Below are positions 34,991 to 43,811 of a stretch of DNA of 64,000 bases, piece after piece (positions within the stretch are counted from its first letter, which is position 1; each line of letters begins with the position of its first letter). The notes below the pieces were generated by a model. That model worked only from the letters and a program-made list of their open reading frames with translations. It was not told the origin of the DNA and ran no database searches. The position numbers and the translations under genes were made by a program. Source of the DNA: Virgibacillus sp. MSJ-26 (GTDB lineage: Bacteria > Bacillota > Bacilli > Bacillales > Amphibacillaceae); NCBI RefSeq assembly GCF_018918075.1, contig NZ_JAHLPW010000003.1, positions 248,001 to 312,000 of the forward strand, written 5' to 3'.

Positions 34991-35112
34991 GGGACAGAGG
35001 GACAGGCACACTGTCCCAAGGGTAACATTTAGGTAATAATGGGACAGAGCACCTGTCCCCATGTCCCTATCCCCATGTCCCTAAGTGAGACGCAGCACCT
35101 GTCCCCATGTCC
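34991..35112. repeat. Cluster of GGGACA repeats between glycosyltransferase and QueC-like genes
   Basis: Several inverted and direct copies of GGGACAGRGCACCTGTCCC-type sequence, with CCATGTCCCTA units, fill the 146-bp gap between the two minus-strand genes. The left part (34991-35019) is GGGACAGAGGGACAGG followed by CACACTGTCCC. The right edge at 35112 abuts the TAG stop codon of the QueC-like gene. Confidence 0.8.
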
Positions 35113-36384
35113 CTAGTTGAAATAAGATTTGCTGAATGATTGTTTCATTGTTTTGATGTCTTGTGGGGTCATGGGTTCGACGTGTTTGAGGATTTCTTGT
35201 TTAATGTGGTTGCGGTATTTTGGTGCTAGGAATTCTTGAGATTTGGAATACCATTTGTTCATCCAGTCGACTTGTAACGTATCGCCGCGCACATTTTTCT
35301 TTAATGCCAGCATTTTGGGATGATTTCCGTTATAATGCGCAGTGATATAGGCTAAGATACTTGCAAAATAAATCGGTGGTGGTGCGTTCAAGACTATTTT
35401 TGCATCTCTAATATTAAATAATTTATCTAGGAAACTATCACTAATCGATTGGTTCCTCATCACTTTTTCAAGTAAACTTTTTCTGAAACATTTGAAGCAG
35501 TTCATACATGGCTGTTTAATTTTCCCTCGACTACAGGCTTGGGCGAATTCATGATACGAGGAGTTATTAACAATCCTTGTGGTGATAACTTCACTTAACC
35601 CGATTGTCGGGAGTGTATACGTCAAATCAACAGCTGTGAGAAGTTTGAACCATGGATCTCCCACCTCTGTCTTTTTACAATCTTTGTAGCCGAGATGTCC
35701 GATTTGATAGCCGATTTCTAAGGTTTGGCCGTGGCCTACGGAATCGAAGCCGTAATAATCTGCTAATAATAAGGGTGGAACAGCATCTGCTAAATAACTA
35801 TTAAAGCCAACCGGTTTCCTTAAATATTGCATATCCGTCTTAATTTTATGGACGGGTCTTCCGAGAGCAGCCATCCTATCACAGGCATAATAAGCAGCTT
35901 CTTGATTTAATAGAGTCTTTACCTCTGGCTTTGGAATCAAGCGATCAAAATAAAATAAATGGGTGTTTTCCGGTAGTAAGATCGCAGCGGCGGTTGAATC
36001 AATTCCTCCACTAAACGTTAGAGCCGGCACAGCATTTGATGGTGCTTTTCTTGGAGATAATTCAGCATTCACTGGCAAAACTCTTTTATTCGCTACTCTC
36101 TTAACTAGATTATGAAAATTTGGGCTCACGCCTCGTGGCAATCGAATGGTAGAACCAATGAATGGGTGAATAGCTGCAATCATCGCAAGGGCAAAGACAT
36201 CTGGGTGAACCGATTCGATGGTCCAATCGCTGGGTAAGTGAATTTCAAATTGGTTAGAGTCCATACCGATAGTGGCCGTTGTTTTGAATGTAGAATTAAA
36301 AATGGTGTGTGTGTTTGGGTCATCGTTCTCCGGAGTAATCTTTACTATCAATCGTCCATTCTCACATTTATGGTTAATAATCAA
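35113..36384 (-). CDS. QueC-like PP-loop ATPase with N-terminal extension (copy 2)
   Basis: This 423-residue protein has a beta-rich N-terminal domain (1-115) and a PP-loop ATPase domain with SGGIDS at 125-130. Four cysteines, Cys284, Cys293, Cys296 and Cys299, are spaced C-x8-C-x2-C-x2-C, the same layout as the zinc site of QueC (7-cyano-7-deazaguanine synthase). Other family-like parts are QEAAYYACDR, KTDMQYLRKPVG and GHGQTLEIGYQIG. PP-loop enzymes adenylate a carboxyl or similar group. The N-terminal domain is not part of standard QueC. Possibly DUF6395. Start TTG 36384 sits behind GGGAGGTG. Product unknown. Confidence 0.85.
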   Translation of the reverse strand: MIINHKCENGRLIVKITPENDDPNTHTIFNSTFKTTATIGMDSNQFEIHLPSDWTIESVHPDVFALAMIAAIHPFIGSTIRLPRGVSPNFHNLVKRVANKRVLPVNAELSPRKAPSNAVPALTFSGGIDSTAAAILLPENTHLFYFDRLIPKPEVKTLLNQEAAYYACDRMAALGRPVHKIKTDMQYLRKPVGFNSYLADAVPPLLLADYYGFDSVGHGQTLEIGYQIGHLGYKDCKKTEVGDPWFKLLTAVDLTYTLPTIGLSEVITTRIVNNSSYHEFAQACSRGKIKQPCMNCFKCFRKSLLEKVMRNQSISDSFLDKLFNIRDAKIVLNAPPPIYFASILAYITAHYNGNHPKMLALKKNVRGDTLQVDWMNKWYSKSQEFLAPKYRNHIKQEILKHVEPMTPQDIKTMKQSFSKSYFN

Positions 36385-36429
36385 TCTTTGTTACACCTCC
36401 CTTGATTGGGATTTGTTTGAGACGGCTCT

Positions 36430-36512
36430 GGGACAGTGTACCTGTCCCTATGTCCCACCATATCCCTATGTCCCATGCCCTGCTTGGGACGGAGCACACG
36501 CGCCCATGTCCC
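36430..36512. repeat. GGGACA repeat cluster overlapping the 3' end of QueC-like copy 1
   Basis: GGGACAGTGTACCTGTCCC (36430) is followed by TATGTCCCA and ATGTCCCATG units, and by GGGACGGAGCACACGCGCCC near 36486-36505. The last part lies inside the coding frame of the minus-strand QueC-like gene, where it supplies the final codons and TAG stop. Confidence 0.8.
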
Positions 36513-37752
36513 GCTTCATTGTTTTGATGTCGTGTTTGTTCATGGGTTTGATATGTTTGTAGATTTCTTTTTTGATGTGGTTGCGGTATTTTGGGGCAAG
36601 AAGTTCTTGTGATTCGTAATAATATTTATTCATCCAATCTACTTTTAAAGTGTCTCCTCTTGTCTTTTTCTTCAATGCCAACATGTCATTATGCTTACCG
36701 TTATAGTGGGCGGTTATATAGGTTAGGACATTTTCAAAATGAACGGGCGACGTGCTGATAATCTTTTTCACTTCTTTAATATTAAATAGTTTATCTAGAA
36801 ACTTATTATTTATCGGACGATTCATCATCACCCTTTCTAATAAACTTTTTCTGAAACATTGATAACAGTTCATGCATGGTTTTTTAACTTTACCTCTAGC
36901 ACAGGGTTGAGCGAAGTCACGAAACGGTGATTGATTGATAATTTTCGTCGTACTAATTTCACTGAGGCCAATGGTCGGTAGCGTAAATGGCATATCGATT
37001 GCTTCTAATAATTTATGCCACGGACTTCCTACGTTATTATGTTTACAGTCTTTAAAATTTTGTATACCGACTTGATAACCGATTTCGAGCGTCTGCCCAT
37101 GACCGGCTGAATCCAGTCCATAATAATCGGCTAATAAGAGTGCGGGGACCGAATCTGTTAGAAACGTAGAAAAGCCCACTGGCTTCCTGATATATTGCAT
37201 ATCCGTTTTAATTTTATGAACATTTCTTCCTAATTTAGTTAATGAATCACAGGCATAATAGGCAGCTTCTTGATTTAATAGTTTAAGCGTCTGCCCTTTA
37301 GGAGGCATCCGGTCTATATAAAATAAATGCGCATCCTTAGGCAGTAATAAAGCAGCCACATTCGAATCAATCCCACCACTGTATGACAAAGCAGGCACGG
37401 CACTAGTTGGTGCTTTCCGCGGCGTAAGTTCCTCATTAATTGGTAAAATTTCTATATTCGTGGCCGTCTTAACTTGGTTGTGAAAAGTCCTGCTCACGCC
37501 AAGACGCAACCTGATTTTCGGTCCGCAAAATGGGTGAACAATCGCCATCATAGCGAGTGCGAAAGCGTCAGGGTGAATCGATCTTACGGTCCAATCGGTG
37601 GGTAAATGTATTTCACATCTCCTGGATCCCATTTCCACTTTCATTGTTTTTTTAAATACATTGTTAAAAATGTGTTGTGTTGTCGGGTCGTCTTCTTCAG
37701 GGGTGAATAGCAATTCTAATTTTCCTTTTTGGCATGTGTAATCAATAATCAT
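36466..37752 (-). CDS. QueC-like PP-loop ATPase with N-terminal extension (copy 1), tail replaced by a repeat
   Basis: This 428-residue paralogue of the adjacent gene has SGGIDS at 125-130 and the zinc-site pattern C-ARGKVKKP-C-x2-C-x2-C. Similarity holds along the full length to DIKTMK, after which this copy reads RDMGACAPSQAGHGT instead of the partner's QSFSKSYFN. The different tail is encoded by a GGGACA repeat, so the repeat has inserted at or replaced the 3' end. AAAGGTG precedes ATG 37752 (GTG 37761 is also in frame). It is first in a minus-strand set with copy 2 and the CgeB-like gene. The two differ enough to have separate roles. Confidence 0.85.
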   Translation of the reverse strand: MIIDYTCQKGKLELLFTPEEDDPTTQHIFNNVFKKTMKVEMGSRRCEIHLPTDWTVRSIHPDAFALAMMAIVHPFCGPKIRLRLGVSRTFHNQVKTATNIEILPINEELTPRKAPTSAVPALSYSGGIDSNVAALLLPKDAHLFYIDRMPPKGQTLKLLNQEAAYYACDSLTKLGRNVHKIKTDMQYIRKPVGFSTFLTDSVPALLLADYYGLDSAGHGQTLEIGYQVGIQNFKDCKHNNVGSPWHKLLEAIDMPFTLPTIGLSEISTTKIINQSPFRDFAQPCARGKVKKPCMNCYQCFRKSLLERVMMNRPINNKFLDKLFNIKEVKKIISTSPVHFENVLTYITAHYNGKHNDMLALKKKTRGDTLKVDWMNKYYYESQELLAPKYRNHIKKEIYKHIKPMNKHDIKTMKRDMGACAPSQAGHGT

Positions 37753-37930
37753 TTTCTTCACACCTTTTTATTAACTTTCGTATTATCTATTCTATTGAAC
37801 AGGGTGCTTTGTTGTATGGGGCTTTATAATGTGACTTGGAAATGTGCTAACAACTGAAGATGACAGCTAGCCGTCGCTTCTTTCGATGAGGGATTCTATT
37901 ATGGTACGATGAGGTTAATGGAGGTAGATA

Positions 37931-38293
37931 ATGATGAAAAATATTTCATTTATAGAAACAGGTACGGGGCTTGATGTTCATGGTCAGGATGTGAATGTGG
38001 CGGCGCGTCGGGCAGTTGAAGATGCGGTGCATTATAATTCGATGCCGGGTGTGAAGAAAATTTTGCCTGATGAGGATTTGAATCAGATGAAGGTGAACGT
38101 GAAACTGGCGGTGCCGGCGGATGAGGATGAGCTGGATGTGGAAAAAATTAAGGCGATGATTCCTTATGGGGCGGTGTCGGTTGAGGTGATGCAAGGCGGC
38201 ATGGCGACGACGAGTGGTATTTATTTGGAAGAGCAGCGGGATAAGAATGACTTGATGTATATTGTGAATGCGGCGGTGGAAGTGGGATATTAA
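37931..38293 (+). CDS. Lin0512-family conserved protein
   Basis: This 120-residue soluble acidic protein matches my memory of the Lin0512 family: IETGTGLDVHGQDVNVAARR at the start, AVEDAVHYNSMPGVKKILP, and the end EQRDKNDLMYIVNAAVEVGY. These proteins are small and of unknown function. GGAGG precedes two adjacent ATG codons (37931 and 37934). It is transcribed alone. A GGGACA repeat follows. The family name comes from memory. Confidence 0.8.
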   Translation: MMKNISFIETGTGLDVHGQDVNVAARRAVEDAVHYNSMPGVKKILPDEDLNQMKVNVKLAVPADEDELDVEKIKAMIPYGAVSVEVMQGGMATTSGIYLEEQRDKNDLMYIVNAAVEVGY

Positions 38294-38324
38294 GAGCTGG
38301 TGCGTTCTGCGTCCCGGGAAAAAT

Positions 38325-38352
38325 GGGACGGTGTGCCTGTCCCCATGTCCCA
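38325..38352. repeat. GGGACA-family repeat
   Basis: GGGACGGTGTGCCTGTCCCC then ATGTCCCA forms an imperfect hairpin with arms GGGAC and GTCCC. It is 31 bases past the stop of the Lin0512-family gene and is one of at least six members in this window. Confidence 0.7.
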
Positions 38353-38418
38353 ATGTTTAGCGGTTCTTTTTTCGAGGTATAGATTTATATGGCTATGATT
38401 TATTAAGGAGGTTTTAGT

Positions 38419-38781
38419 TTGGGTTTTGAGATATATGGTCCGTATAAGTCAATGGATGATGCTGTTGCTAATGTTGAGGTTCTTGGTTTAAAGGGATATA
38501 GAGATGATTCGATTAATGTGATTGCAAAGGAAGATTTGGCTGATAAACTTAATAAAAGGGTTAATTCGACTGTAATCAGCACATACAGAGCGGCTGATGA
38601 TGAAGCGGAGAAGCATCTTTATAAGGTTTTTCGTGGCTTAGAAATGTCGAAGGTTCAGTCGGAGCGTTTTAAAGATTCGATTAAATCAGGTCAAATTATT
38701 GTCGCTGTTGACCCTGAGGACCATCGAATGGGTAATGAAATAGTTAGTGATACTGAGGCTTTAACAGAAGTATTACATTAA
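38419..38781 (+). CDS. General-stress-protein-like (YflT / GSP17M domain)
   Basis: This 120-residue soluble protein carries the short 17M-type stress domain: MGFEIYGPYKSMDDAVANVE, with GLKGYRDDSINVIAKE, and the C-terminal SGQIIVAVDPEDH. YflT in B. subtilis belongs to the sigma-B regulon; no sigma-B promoter was found here by eye. The start is TTG 38419 behind AAGGAGG with good spacing. A terminator follows at 38789. The role in stress is by family only. Confidence 0.8.
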   Translation: MGFEIYGPYKSMDDAVANVEVLGLKGYRDDSINVIAKEDLADKLNKRVNSTVISTYRAADDEAEKHLYKVFRGLEMSKVQSERFKDSIKSGQIIVAVDPEDHRMGNEIVSDTEALTEVLH

Positions 38782-38788
38782 TGATTTA

Positions 38789-38819
38789 AGAGAGGCGTTT
38801 GCTTAGCGTCTCTTTTTTT
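38789..38819 (+). terminator. Terminator of the stress-type gene
   Basis: AGAGGCG pairs with GCGTCTCT (with a wobble) around a short loop, followed by TTTTTTTA. It begins eight bases past the stop codon. Confidence 0.8.
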
Positions 38820-38889
38820 ATAGCTTAGTGAACTATAATATTAAACTTTTTGAAAGTATATGTTATGGTATAGATGTACAAACAAATAC

Positions 38890-38983
38890 GTTTCTGCTAG
38901 GGGTGCCTGTAAAGGCTGAGATTAAAGTGATCTTTAAGACCCTTGGAACCTGATCTGGTTGATACCAGCGGAGGGAAGTGGAA
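38890..38983 (+). ncRNA. TPP riboswitch (THI box) upstream of tenA
   Basis: The conserved parts are present in order: AGGGGTGCC, GGCTGAGA, ACCCTTGGAACCTGATCTGG, and the 3' CCAGCGGAGGGAAG. It lies 128 bases ahead of tenA on the same strand. TPP binding normally stops expression, so TenA should be made when thiamine pyrophosphate is low. The expression platform between 38984 and 39100 was not resolved by eye. Confidence 0.95.
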
Positions 38984-39110
38984 AATCGCGCTCGCTTAAG
39001 TGGTGGCGTTTGTTTTGATGAAGCACACCATGATTCTAGAGCTTATCATATCATGCGATTCCATTTCCTCCTCCAACAGTCGGAAACGATCATTAGGGGA
39101 GGAATTTTTA

Positions 39111-39800
39111 ATGAAATTTTCAGAGTCATTGAAGGAAACGGCGAAACATAGTTGGGAATTGAGCTTGAATCATCCTTTTGTTCAGGGGATTGTCAACGGG
39201 GATCTGCCTCTTGAAACATTCAAAAATTACATCATGCAGGACATCTACTATTTAAAGCATTATGGAAAAATACATGCCTTTGCCGCAGCACATGCTGACG
39301 ATTTCAGTTTGGTTTCCAAATTAGCGGATAAAGCAAGACGTACAGCTGAGGCAGAGCTTACGGTTCACAATGAACATGCAAGAATTTTAAAAATAACGGA
39401 TGAGGACATTGAAAATTTTAAACCAGCGCCAACGGCATACGCCTATACATCGCATCTGTACCGGGCTGCTTTGTCTGGTAATCTGGCGGAAATTGTGGCC
39501 GCGATGTTGCCATGTTACTGGTTGTACGCAGATATTGGTCTGCAAAATAAAGACGCTAAGCCTGGTGTTGAAATTTATGAAAACTGGATTGGAACATATG
39601 CGAGCGAATGGTTCCAGACATCAACGAATGAAATGATTGACTTGCTTGATGAACTTGCCGAAAAAGCGAGCGGTGACGAAAAGGAAAAAATTAAGGAGCA
39701 GTTCATTATCGCGAAAGAATATGAACTCGCCTTTTGGGAAATGTCCTATACCTTTGAATCATGGCTGTCGGAACAGAAAAAAATTAAGGAGACGATTTAG
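39111..39800 (+). CDS. tenA: TenA thiaminase II / aminopyrimidine aminohydrolase
   Basis: This 229-residue TenA hydrolyses 4-amino-5-aminomethyl-2-methylpyrimidine and thiamine in salvage of the pyrimidine part. Catalytic Cys135 lies in MLPCYWLYADI, Asp44 in YIMQDIYYLKHY, and Glu205 in AKEYELAFWE; these numbers match those I recall for B. subtilis TenA. GGGGAGGA at 39097 selects ATG 39111; the frame open from 39000 overlaps the riboswitch leader. It stands alone under the TPP riboswitch, with a terminator downstream, so thiamine salvage here is regulated separately from any thi operon elsewhere. Confidence 0.96.
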   Translation: MKFSESLKETAKHSWELSLNHPFVQGIVNGDLPLETFKNYIMQDIYYLKHYGKIHAFAAAHADDFSLVSKLADKARRTAEAELTVHNEHARILKITDEDIENFKPAPTAYAYTSHLYRAALSGNLAEIVAAMLPCYWLYADIGLQNKDAKPGVEIYENWIGTYASEWFQTSTNEMIDLLDELAEKASGDEKEKIKEQFIIAKEYELAFWEMSYTFESWLSEQKKIKETI

Positions 39801-39856
39801 TCCAGCTCGTTCACCGTTTAAAATAATTTTTAGCATGAAATATTACAATTGAAGTT

Positions 39857-39893
39857 GTGCAGTCCATCTTGTGGTGGACTGCATTTTTATTTT
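39857..39893 (+). terminator. Terminator of tenA
   Basis: GCAGTCCA (39859-39866) and TGGACTGC (39875-39882) form an 8-bp stem around 8 bases, followed by ATTTTTATTTT. It lies 60 bases past the stop codon. Confidence 0.85.
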
Positions 39894-39949
39894 ATAGTTA
39901 ACATTTATGCTGCTATTAAAAACCTCGACTTTTCCTTATGTGTAATTTA

Positions 39950-40255
39950 CTCTATCGATACGTAATTTCGAATTCCAGCGATTTCACACCGTGACAGACT
40001 CTATCGATGCGTATTTCCCAAGTTCAAAGATTTCACACCATGACAGGCACTCTATCGATGCGTAATTCTCAAGTTCAAAGATTTCACATCGTGACAGGCA
40101 CTCTATCGATGCGTAATTCTCAAGTTCAAAGATTTCACACCATGACAGGCGCTCTATCGATGCATAATTCTCAAGTTCAAGGATTTCACATCGTGAGAGA
40201 TGATCTATCGATGCAGAATCCCCGTTTTCGACGAAATCACATGATTAGAGATTTT
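39950..40255. repeat. 51-bp tandem array with TATCGATG core
   Basis: The motif CTCTATCGATGCGTAATTC recurs at 39950 (degenerate), 39999, 40050, 40101, 40152 and 40203. The spacing is 51 bases after the first 49-base step. Units continue TCAAGTTCAAAGATTTCACA and CCATGACAGGC. The frame open from 40007 to 40267 reflects the multiple-of-three period and has no ribosome site. It lies between tenA and the MMPL gene. Confidence 0.88.
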
Positions 40256-40396
40256 TTAACGCTTTAATGTTTTTATCTATAATGGTATTATTTTCTTATA
40301 TCTTGATTAAGACAGACTTAACTCTACATAACTTAATAATACGATATTTTTTTGAAGGATATCTTGTAATACTGCTTTCTAGAGAGGATGGACACG

Positions 40397-42634
40397 ATGA
40401 AGAAAATGTTTAAAAATTGGGGTGGCTTGGTGGCGAATTCCAAGAGCCGCTGGGCAACGATTTTTATTTGGATTTTATTGATTGGTATTTTCTCTTATGT
40501 TTGGCCGCAAGTGAATGACCGTGAGACGACAGATAATCAGTTGCTGCCTGAAGATGCGATGTCGGTTGAAGCGGGTAAACTTCAGAACGAGGAATTTTCA
40601 GATGATGCTGGGACACCTTTACTCTTGGTTTGGTACCGGGATGGTGGGCTTGAGACGTCTGATTTTGAGGCGATTCAAGCAGTATACGGTGAGTTGGATG
40701 AGGATCCCGTTGCTCATCAGACATTTATCCCACCATTTGCCGAGGCTCCACCTGAAGCATTGATGGGAAGTGCTTCTGACGATGGGGCGGCATTATCGAC
40801 GCCAGTATTTTTCGATGACGACGCTTCAACAGATCAATTGCATGCAAGTCTTGAAGAACTGCAGCAACGGATTGAACAGGAATTCGGTGCTGATATTGTT
40901 GAGGATGACCTAGAGGACTCTGGACTTCATGTTCGATTTTCAGGTCCGGTTGGCATTCAAACAGATGCGGTGTCACTATTTAGTAATGCTGATATAACAC
41001 TACTTATCACGACCGTGTTACTAGTATTTATTTTACTTATTTTATTGTACCGTTCTCCAATTTTAGCCATCGTCCCGCTTGTGGCAGTTGGGATTGCGTA
41101 TGGCTTAATCAGTCCATTGCTAGGGTTCTTAGCGGATAAAGGTTGGATTGTCGTTGATTCTCAAGCGATCTCAATTATGACTGTGCTGTTGTTTGGTGCA
41201 GGTACGGATTATTGTTTATTTTTAATTTCACGTTACCGGGAGGAACTGCGTCGTGAAGAAGATAAATATGTGGCTTTGAAACACGCGGTTCGTGGCACAG
41301 GTGGCGCCATCATGATGAGCTCAATGACGACTGTATTAGGATTATTATCGCTCGGTTTGGCGTATTACGCGTCTTATGAACGCTTCGCTGTACCGTTTAG
41401 TTTATCAATTTTCATCATGGGCATTGCCGCATTGACCTTACTTCCAGCGATTTTAGCCTTGCTTGGCCGGATTGCTTTTATCCCGTTTATACCCCGACCT
41501 GAAAAAATGATTCAAGAAATTGAAGAGAAAAAAGGAAAAAAACTGCGTCGCCCGAAACCAAGCCACCGTATTGGAAAAAAGATTGGTGCGTGGGTAACGG
41601 AAAAACCGTGGTTAATCATTGCCACGACGGTCATTGTGCTTGGAGGGTTGGCGGCATTCGTTCCTAAAATGCAATTCACTTATGGTTTACTGGACTCATT
41701 TCCAGAAGATATGCCGTCACGAGAAGGATTTTCAATTATCGAAGAGCACTACCCACCAGGCGAAATTGCTCCTGTTAATATTATTGTTGATACGGAGGGC
41801 GAAGACGTGGCACTTCAAGATGAATTGGCCGATTTATCATATGTTGAATCGGTTGATGATCCGAGTGACAGTTCAGAAAATGACGCGTTGAAGGAATGGA
41901 CGATGACACTCTCGATCAGCCCTTATTCAACAGAAGCGGTTGAAAGTATCCCTGATATTAAGGCGTTGGTCGTCTCTAACTTGGAAAAGTCAGGTATCAC
42001 CCATGCTGAAGATAACGTCTGGATTGGTGGCGAAACCGCAACACTCTACGACACCGAGGAAATTACTAATCGAGATCAATCTATAATTATGCCCGTCCTT
42101 CTTTTAGTTATCGGTATACTTCTAGTAGTATATTTACGCTCAATCGTTGCTATGATTTATTTGCTAGCAACCGTATTGTTATCATATTTATCAGCTCTCG
42201 GACTCGGTTGGATTTTATTACATCATGTTTTTGACGTTCCAGAGATTCAAGGTCTAATACCGCTTTATGCCTTTGTTTTCTTAGTTGCGCTTGGTGAGGA
42301 TTATAATATTTTCCTCGTTTCAAGCATATGGCGAAAGCGCAGAGAAATGCCATTAAAACAGGCTATTTCAGAAAGTGTCGGAGAAACAGGAAGTGTCATC
42401 AGTTCAGCAGGGTTAATTTTAGCAGGAACTTTTTCCGTTTTAGCCGTCCTACCACTGCAAGTGCTCGTTCATTTTGGAACCATCACAGCCATCGGAATTT
42501 TGCTCGATACATTTATTGTTAGACCACTTCTCGTTCCGGCGATTACCACAGTTCTCGGTCGGTTTGCATTTTGGCCAGGTGAAATGTGGAAAATGAAAAA
42601 TAGCGAGGGAAGTAAATCAAAAATACGCGAGTAG
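40397..42634 (+). CDS. MMPL-family transporter (RND superfamily)
   Basis: This 745-residue lipid/drug-type exporter has two homologous halves. Each has one lone membrane helix (about 18-35 and 390-408), a large outside loop, and a bundle of about five helices. The RND helix motifs FGAGTDYCLFLISRYREEL and LVALGEDYNIFLVSSIWRKR, with Asp in GTDY and GEDY, relay protons. AGAGG leads to ATG 40397 (ATG 40388 lies too close to it). The outside loops are rich in acidic residues, fitting a salt-tolerant host. It is alone, so the cargo is unknown. A terminator follows at 42666. Confidence 0.92.
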   Translation: MKKMFKNWGGLVANSKSRWATIFIWILLIGIFSYVWPQVNDRETTDNQLLPEDAMSVEAGKLQNEEFSDDAGTPLLLVWYRDGGLETSDFEAIQAVYGELDEDPVAHQTFIPPFAEAPPEALMGSASDDGAALSTPVFFDDDASTDQLHASLEELQQRIEQEFGADIVEDDLEDSGLHVRFSGPVGIQTDAVSLFSNADITLLITTVLLVFILLILLYRSPILAIVPLVAVGIAYGLISPLLGFLADKGWIVVDSQAISIMTVLLFGAGTDYCLFLISRYREELRREEDKYVALKHAVRGTGGAIMMSSMTTVLGLLSLGLAYYASYERFAVPFSLSIFIMGIAALTLLPAILALLGRIAFIPFIPRPEKMIQEIEEKKGKKLRRPKPSHRIGKKIGAWVTEKPWLIIATTVIVLGGLAAFVPKMQFTYGLLDSFPEDMPSREGFSIIEEHYPPGEIAPVNIIVDTEGEDVALQDELADLSYVESVDDPSDSSENDALKEWTMTLSISPYSTEAVESIPDIKALVVSNLEKSGITHAEDNVWIGGETATLYDTEEITNRDQSIIMPVLLLVIGILLVVYLRSIVAMIYLLATVLLSYLSALGLGWILLHHVFDVPEIQGLIPLYAFVFLVALGEDYNIFLVSSIWRKRREMPLKQAISESVGETGSVISSAGLILAGTFSVLAVLPLQVLVHFGTITAIGILLDTFIVRPLLVPAITTVLGRFAFWPGEMWKMKNSEGSKSKIRE

Positions 42635-42665
42635 TTATTTGAATAGATGATTGAATTGTTCTAGC

Positions 42666-42724
42666 GAGGCACTGTTCTAAAAGTCGAAAATCGATTTACA
42701 CTGAACAGTGCCTCCTCTTTTTTT
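42666..42724 (+). terminator. Terminator of the MMPL gene
   Basis: GAGGCACTGTTC (42666-42677) pairs with GAACAGTGCCTC (42703-42714) around a 25-base loop. CTTTTTTTTAT follows. Confidence 0.85.
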
Positions 42725-42895
42725 ATGGCTAATATCCATTAACTCCCTGTTCATTTCCGCCTCTCTTTGATAAACTATTGACAATGACGATATTTTCAGT
42801 TGATTTGGATACACTTTGATTAATCGATACTTTTTGCTTAGTTTCTACTATTCTCACGTTGCAAATAATATTAACAGATGGGGGAAAATAAGTTG

Positions 42896-43750
42896 ATGGG
42901 CTCAATTTTTCAAGGGTTTGCTTGGTATGAAATCGTGGGGCCACTTTGGCTCGCTCTCGTTATATGGCTCGGCTATTCATATAACAAACATATTATCAAG
43001 TCGCCTGAATACGACGTTGGTTCCGGTCGAGTGAAATACTTTTATACAGGACTTGTTCTATTGTACTTGCTGCATGGGAGTCCATTTTCGATTATCGCGG
43101 ATCATTATTTATTCAGTGCATTGATGCTGCAAATGTCACTCACTTATTTTGTCGTAGTGCCGTTACTGATTATCGGTTTGCCATTTAAATGGTTTAAAAA
43201 GTATGCGTGGAATCATAAACTGCGCTTGTCCATTAAAGTCGCTGGACACCCATGGCTGACACTCGTTATTTTCAGTGGGATGTTTACAGTGTATTTTATA
43301 CCAAGTGTCTTTAATGTCATTCATGCCAGTATCATCTTGACCTTGACTGTTAAAATCGTGATGCTCGTGTACGCCTTTTTCATGTGGTGGGCGATAATCA
43401 ATCCGGTGCGCCGCTTAAATGACCTTGCTCCCCTAGTTAGGATCGGCTATATTTTCTTTGCCTCACTCGCATTGATGCCGATTGGATTCTTCTTCCTGCT
43501 CGTCCTGACCGCCCATTATCCTGCTTATCAGGGTACGGTCGGTGATATTTTTCCAGTTATGACCGCTGTTTATGATCAGCAATTGGCAGGCGGCCTACTG
43601 AAGCTGATTCAGCTATCAAGCTTTATTTTTGCCATGTATAAAATCGTGCAAGGTTGGGTGTGGCGTGAAGAAGACGAAGGTCATGCCTATGATAAAAACT
43701 TCCGCGTCGTTCAAGGTGTTGTTATTCGGGTGGATGATGAGAAGAAATAG
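42896..43750 (+). CDS. ctaG: CtaG-type cytochrome c oxidase assembly factor (caa3)
   Basis: This 284-residue membrane protein of the caa3-CtaG family has about seven segments and the typical patterns LHGSPFSIIADHYLFSALML, MSLTYFVVVPLLIIGLP, and a C-terminal LAGGLLKLIQLSSFIFAMYK. Family members insert copper or help mature the caa3 oxidase. The usual cox genes are not adjacent here. GGGGGA at 42880 could serve TTG 42893 or ATG 42896; ATG is taken. A frame start at 42878 overlaps the ribosome site. A 52-bp repeat array follows the stop. Confidence 0.9.
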   Translation: MGSIFQGFAWYEIVGPLWLALVIWLGYSYNKHIIKSPEYDVGSGRVKYFYTGLVLLYLLHGSPFSIIADHYLFSALMLQMSLTYFVVVPLLIIGLPFKWFKKYAWNHKLRLSIKVAGHPWLTLVIFSGMFTVYFIPSVFNVIHASIILTLTVKIVMLVYAFFMWWAIINPVRRLNDLAPLVRIGYIFFASLALMPIGFFFLLVLTAHYPAYQGTVGDIFPVMTAVYDQQLAGGLLKLIQLSSFIFAMYKIVQGWVWREEDEGHAYDKNFRVVQGVVIRVDDEKK

Positions 43751-43811
43751 CGTTCTTAGGGCTGTCCTCTGTTAGTGTTGATTGCTTGTTGTGGAGGGTT
43801 TTTGGGGTATT

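Noticed and set aside
34967..35062. N-terminal extension of the CgeB-like protein
   Set aside because: It is encoded by GGGACA repeats; the AAAGGAGG site points to ATG 34966.
36272..36562. 96-codon plus-strand frame over the QueC-like genes
   Set aside because: It is antisense to two genes and a repeat cluster, with biased composition from the repeat.
34043..37752. Known Qat or type IV CBASS defence operon
   Set aside because: No TatD nuclease, ATPase, cyclase or other partner of those systems is present; only the QueC-like fold is shared.
37800..37930. preQ1 riboswitch upstream of the QueC-like set
   Set aside because: No preQ1 aptamer core was recognised between 37752 and 37930.
37946..38353. 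135-codon minus-strand frame rich in His and Arg
   Set aside because: It is an antisense shadow of the Lin0512-family gene.
39000..39110. N-terminal extension of TenA
   Set aside because: It lies in the riboswitch leader; the ribosome site and the family's usual length point to ATG 39111.
40007..40267. 86-codon frame with repeated MRNSQVQRFH
   Set aside because: It is the translation of the third 51-bp array; no ribosome site.
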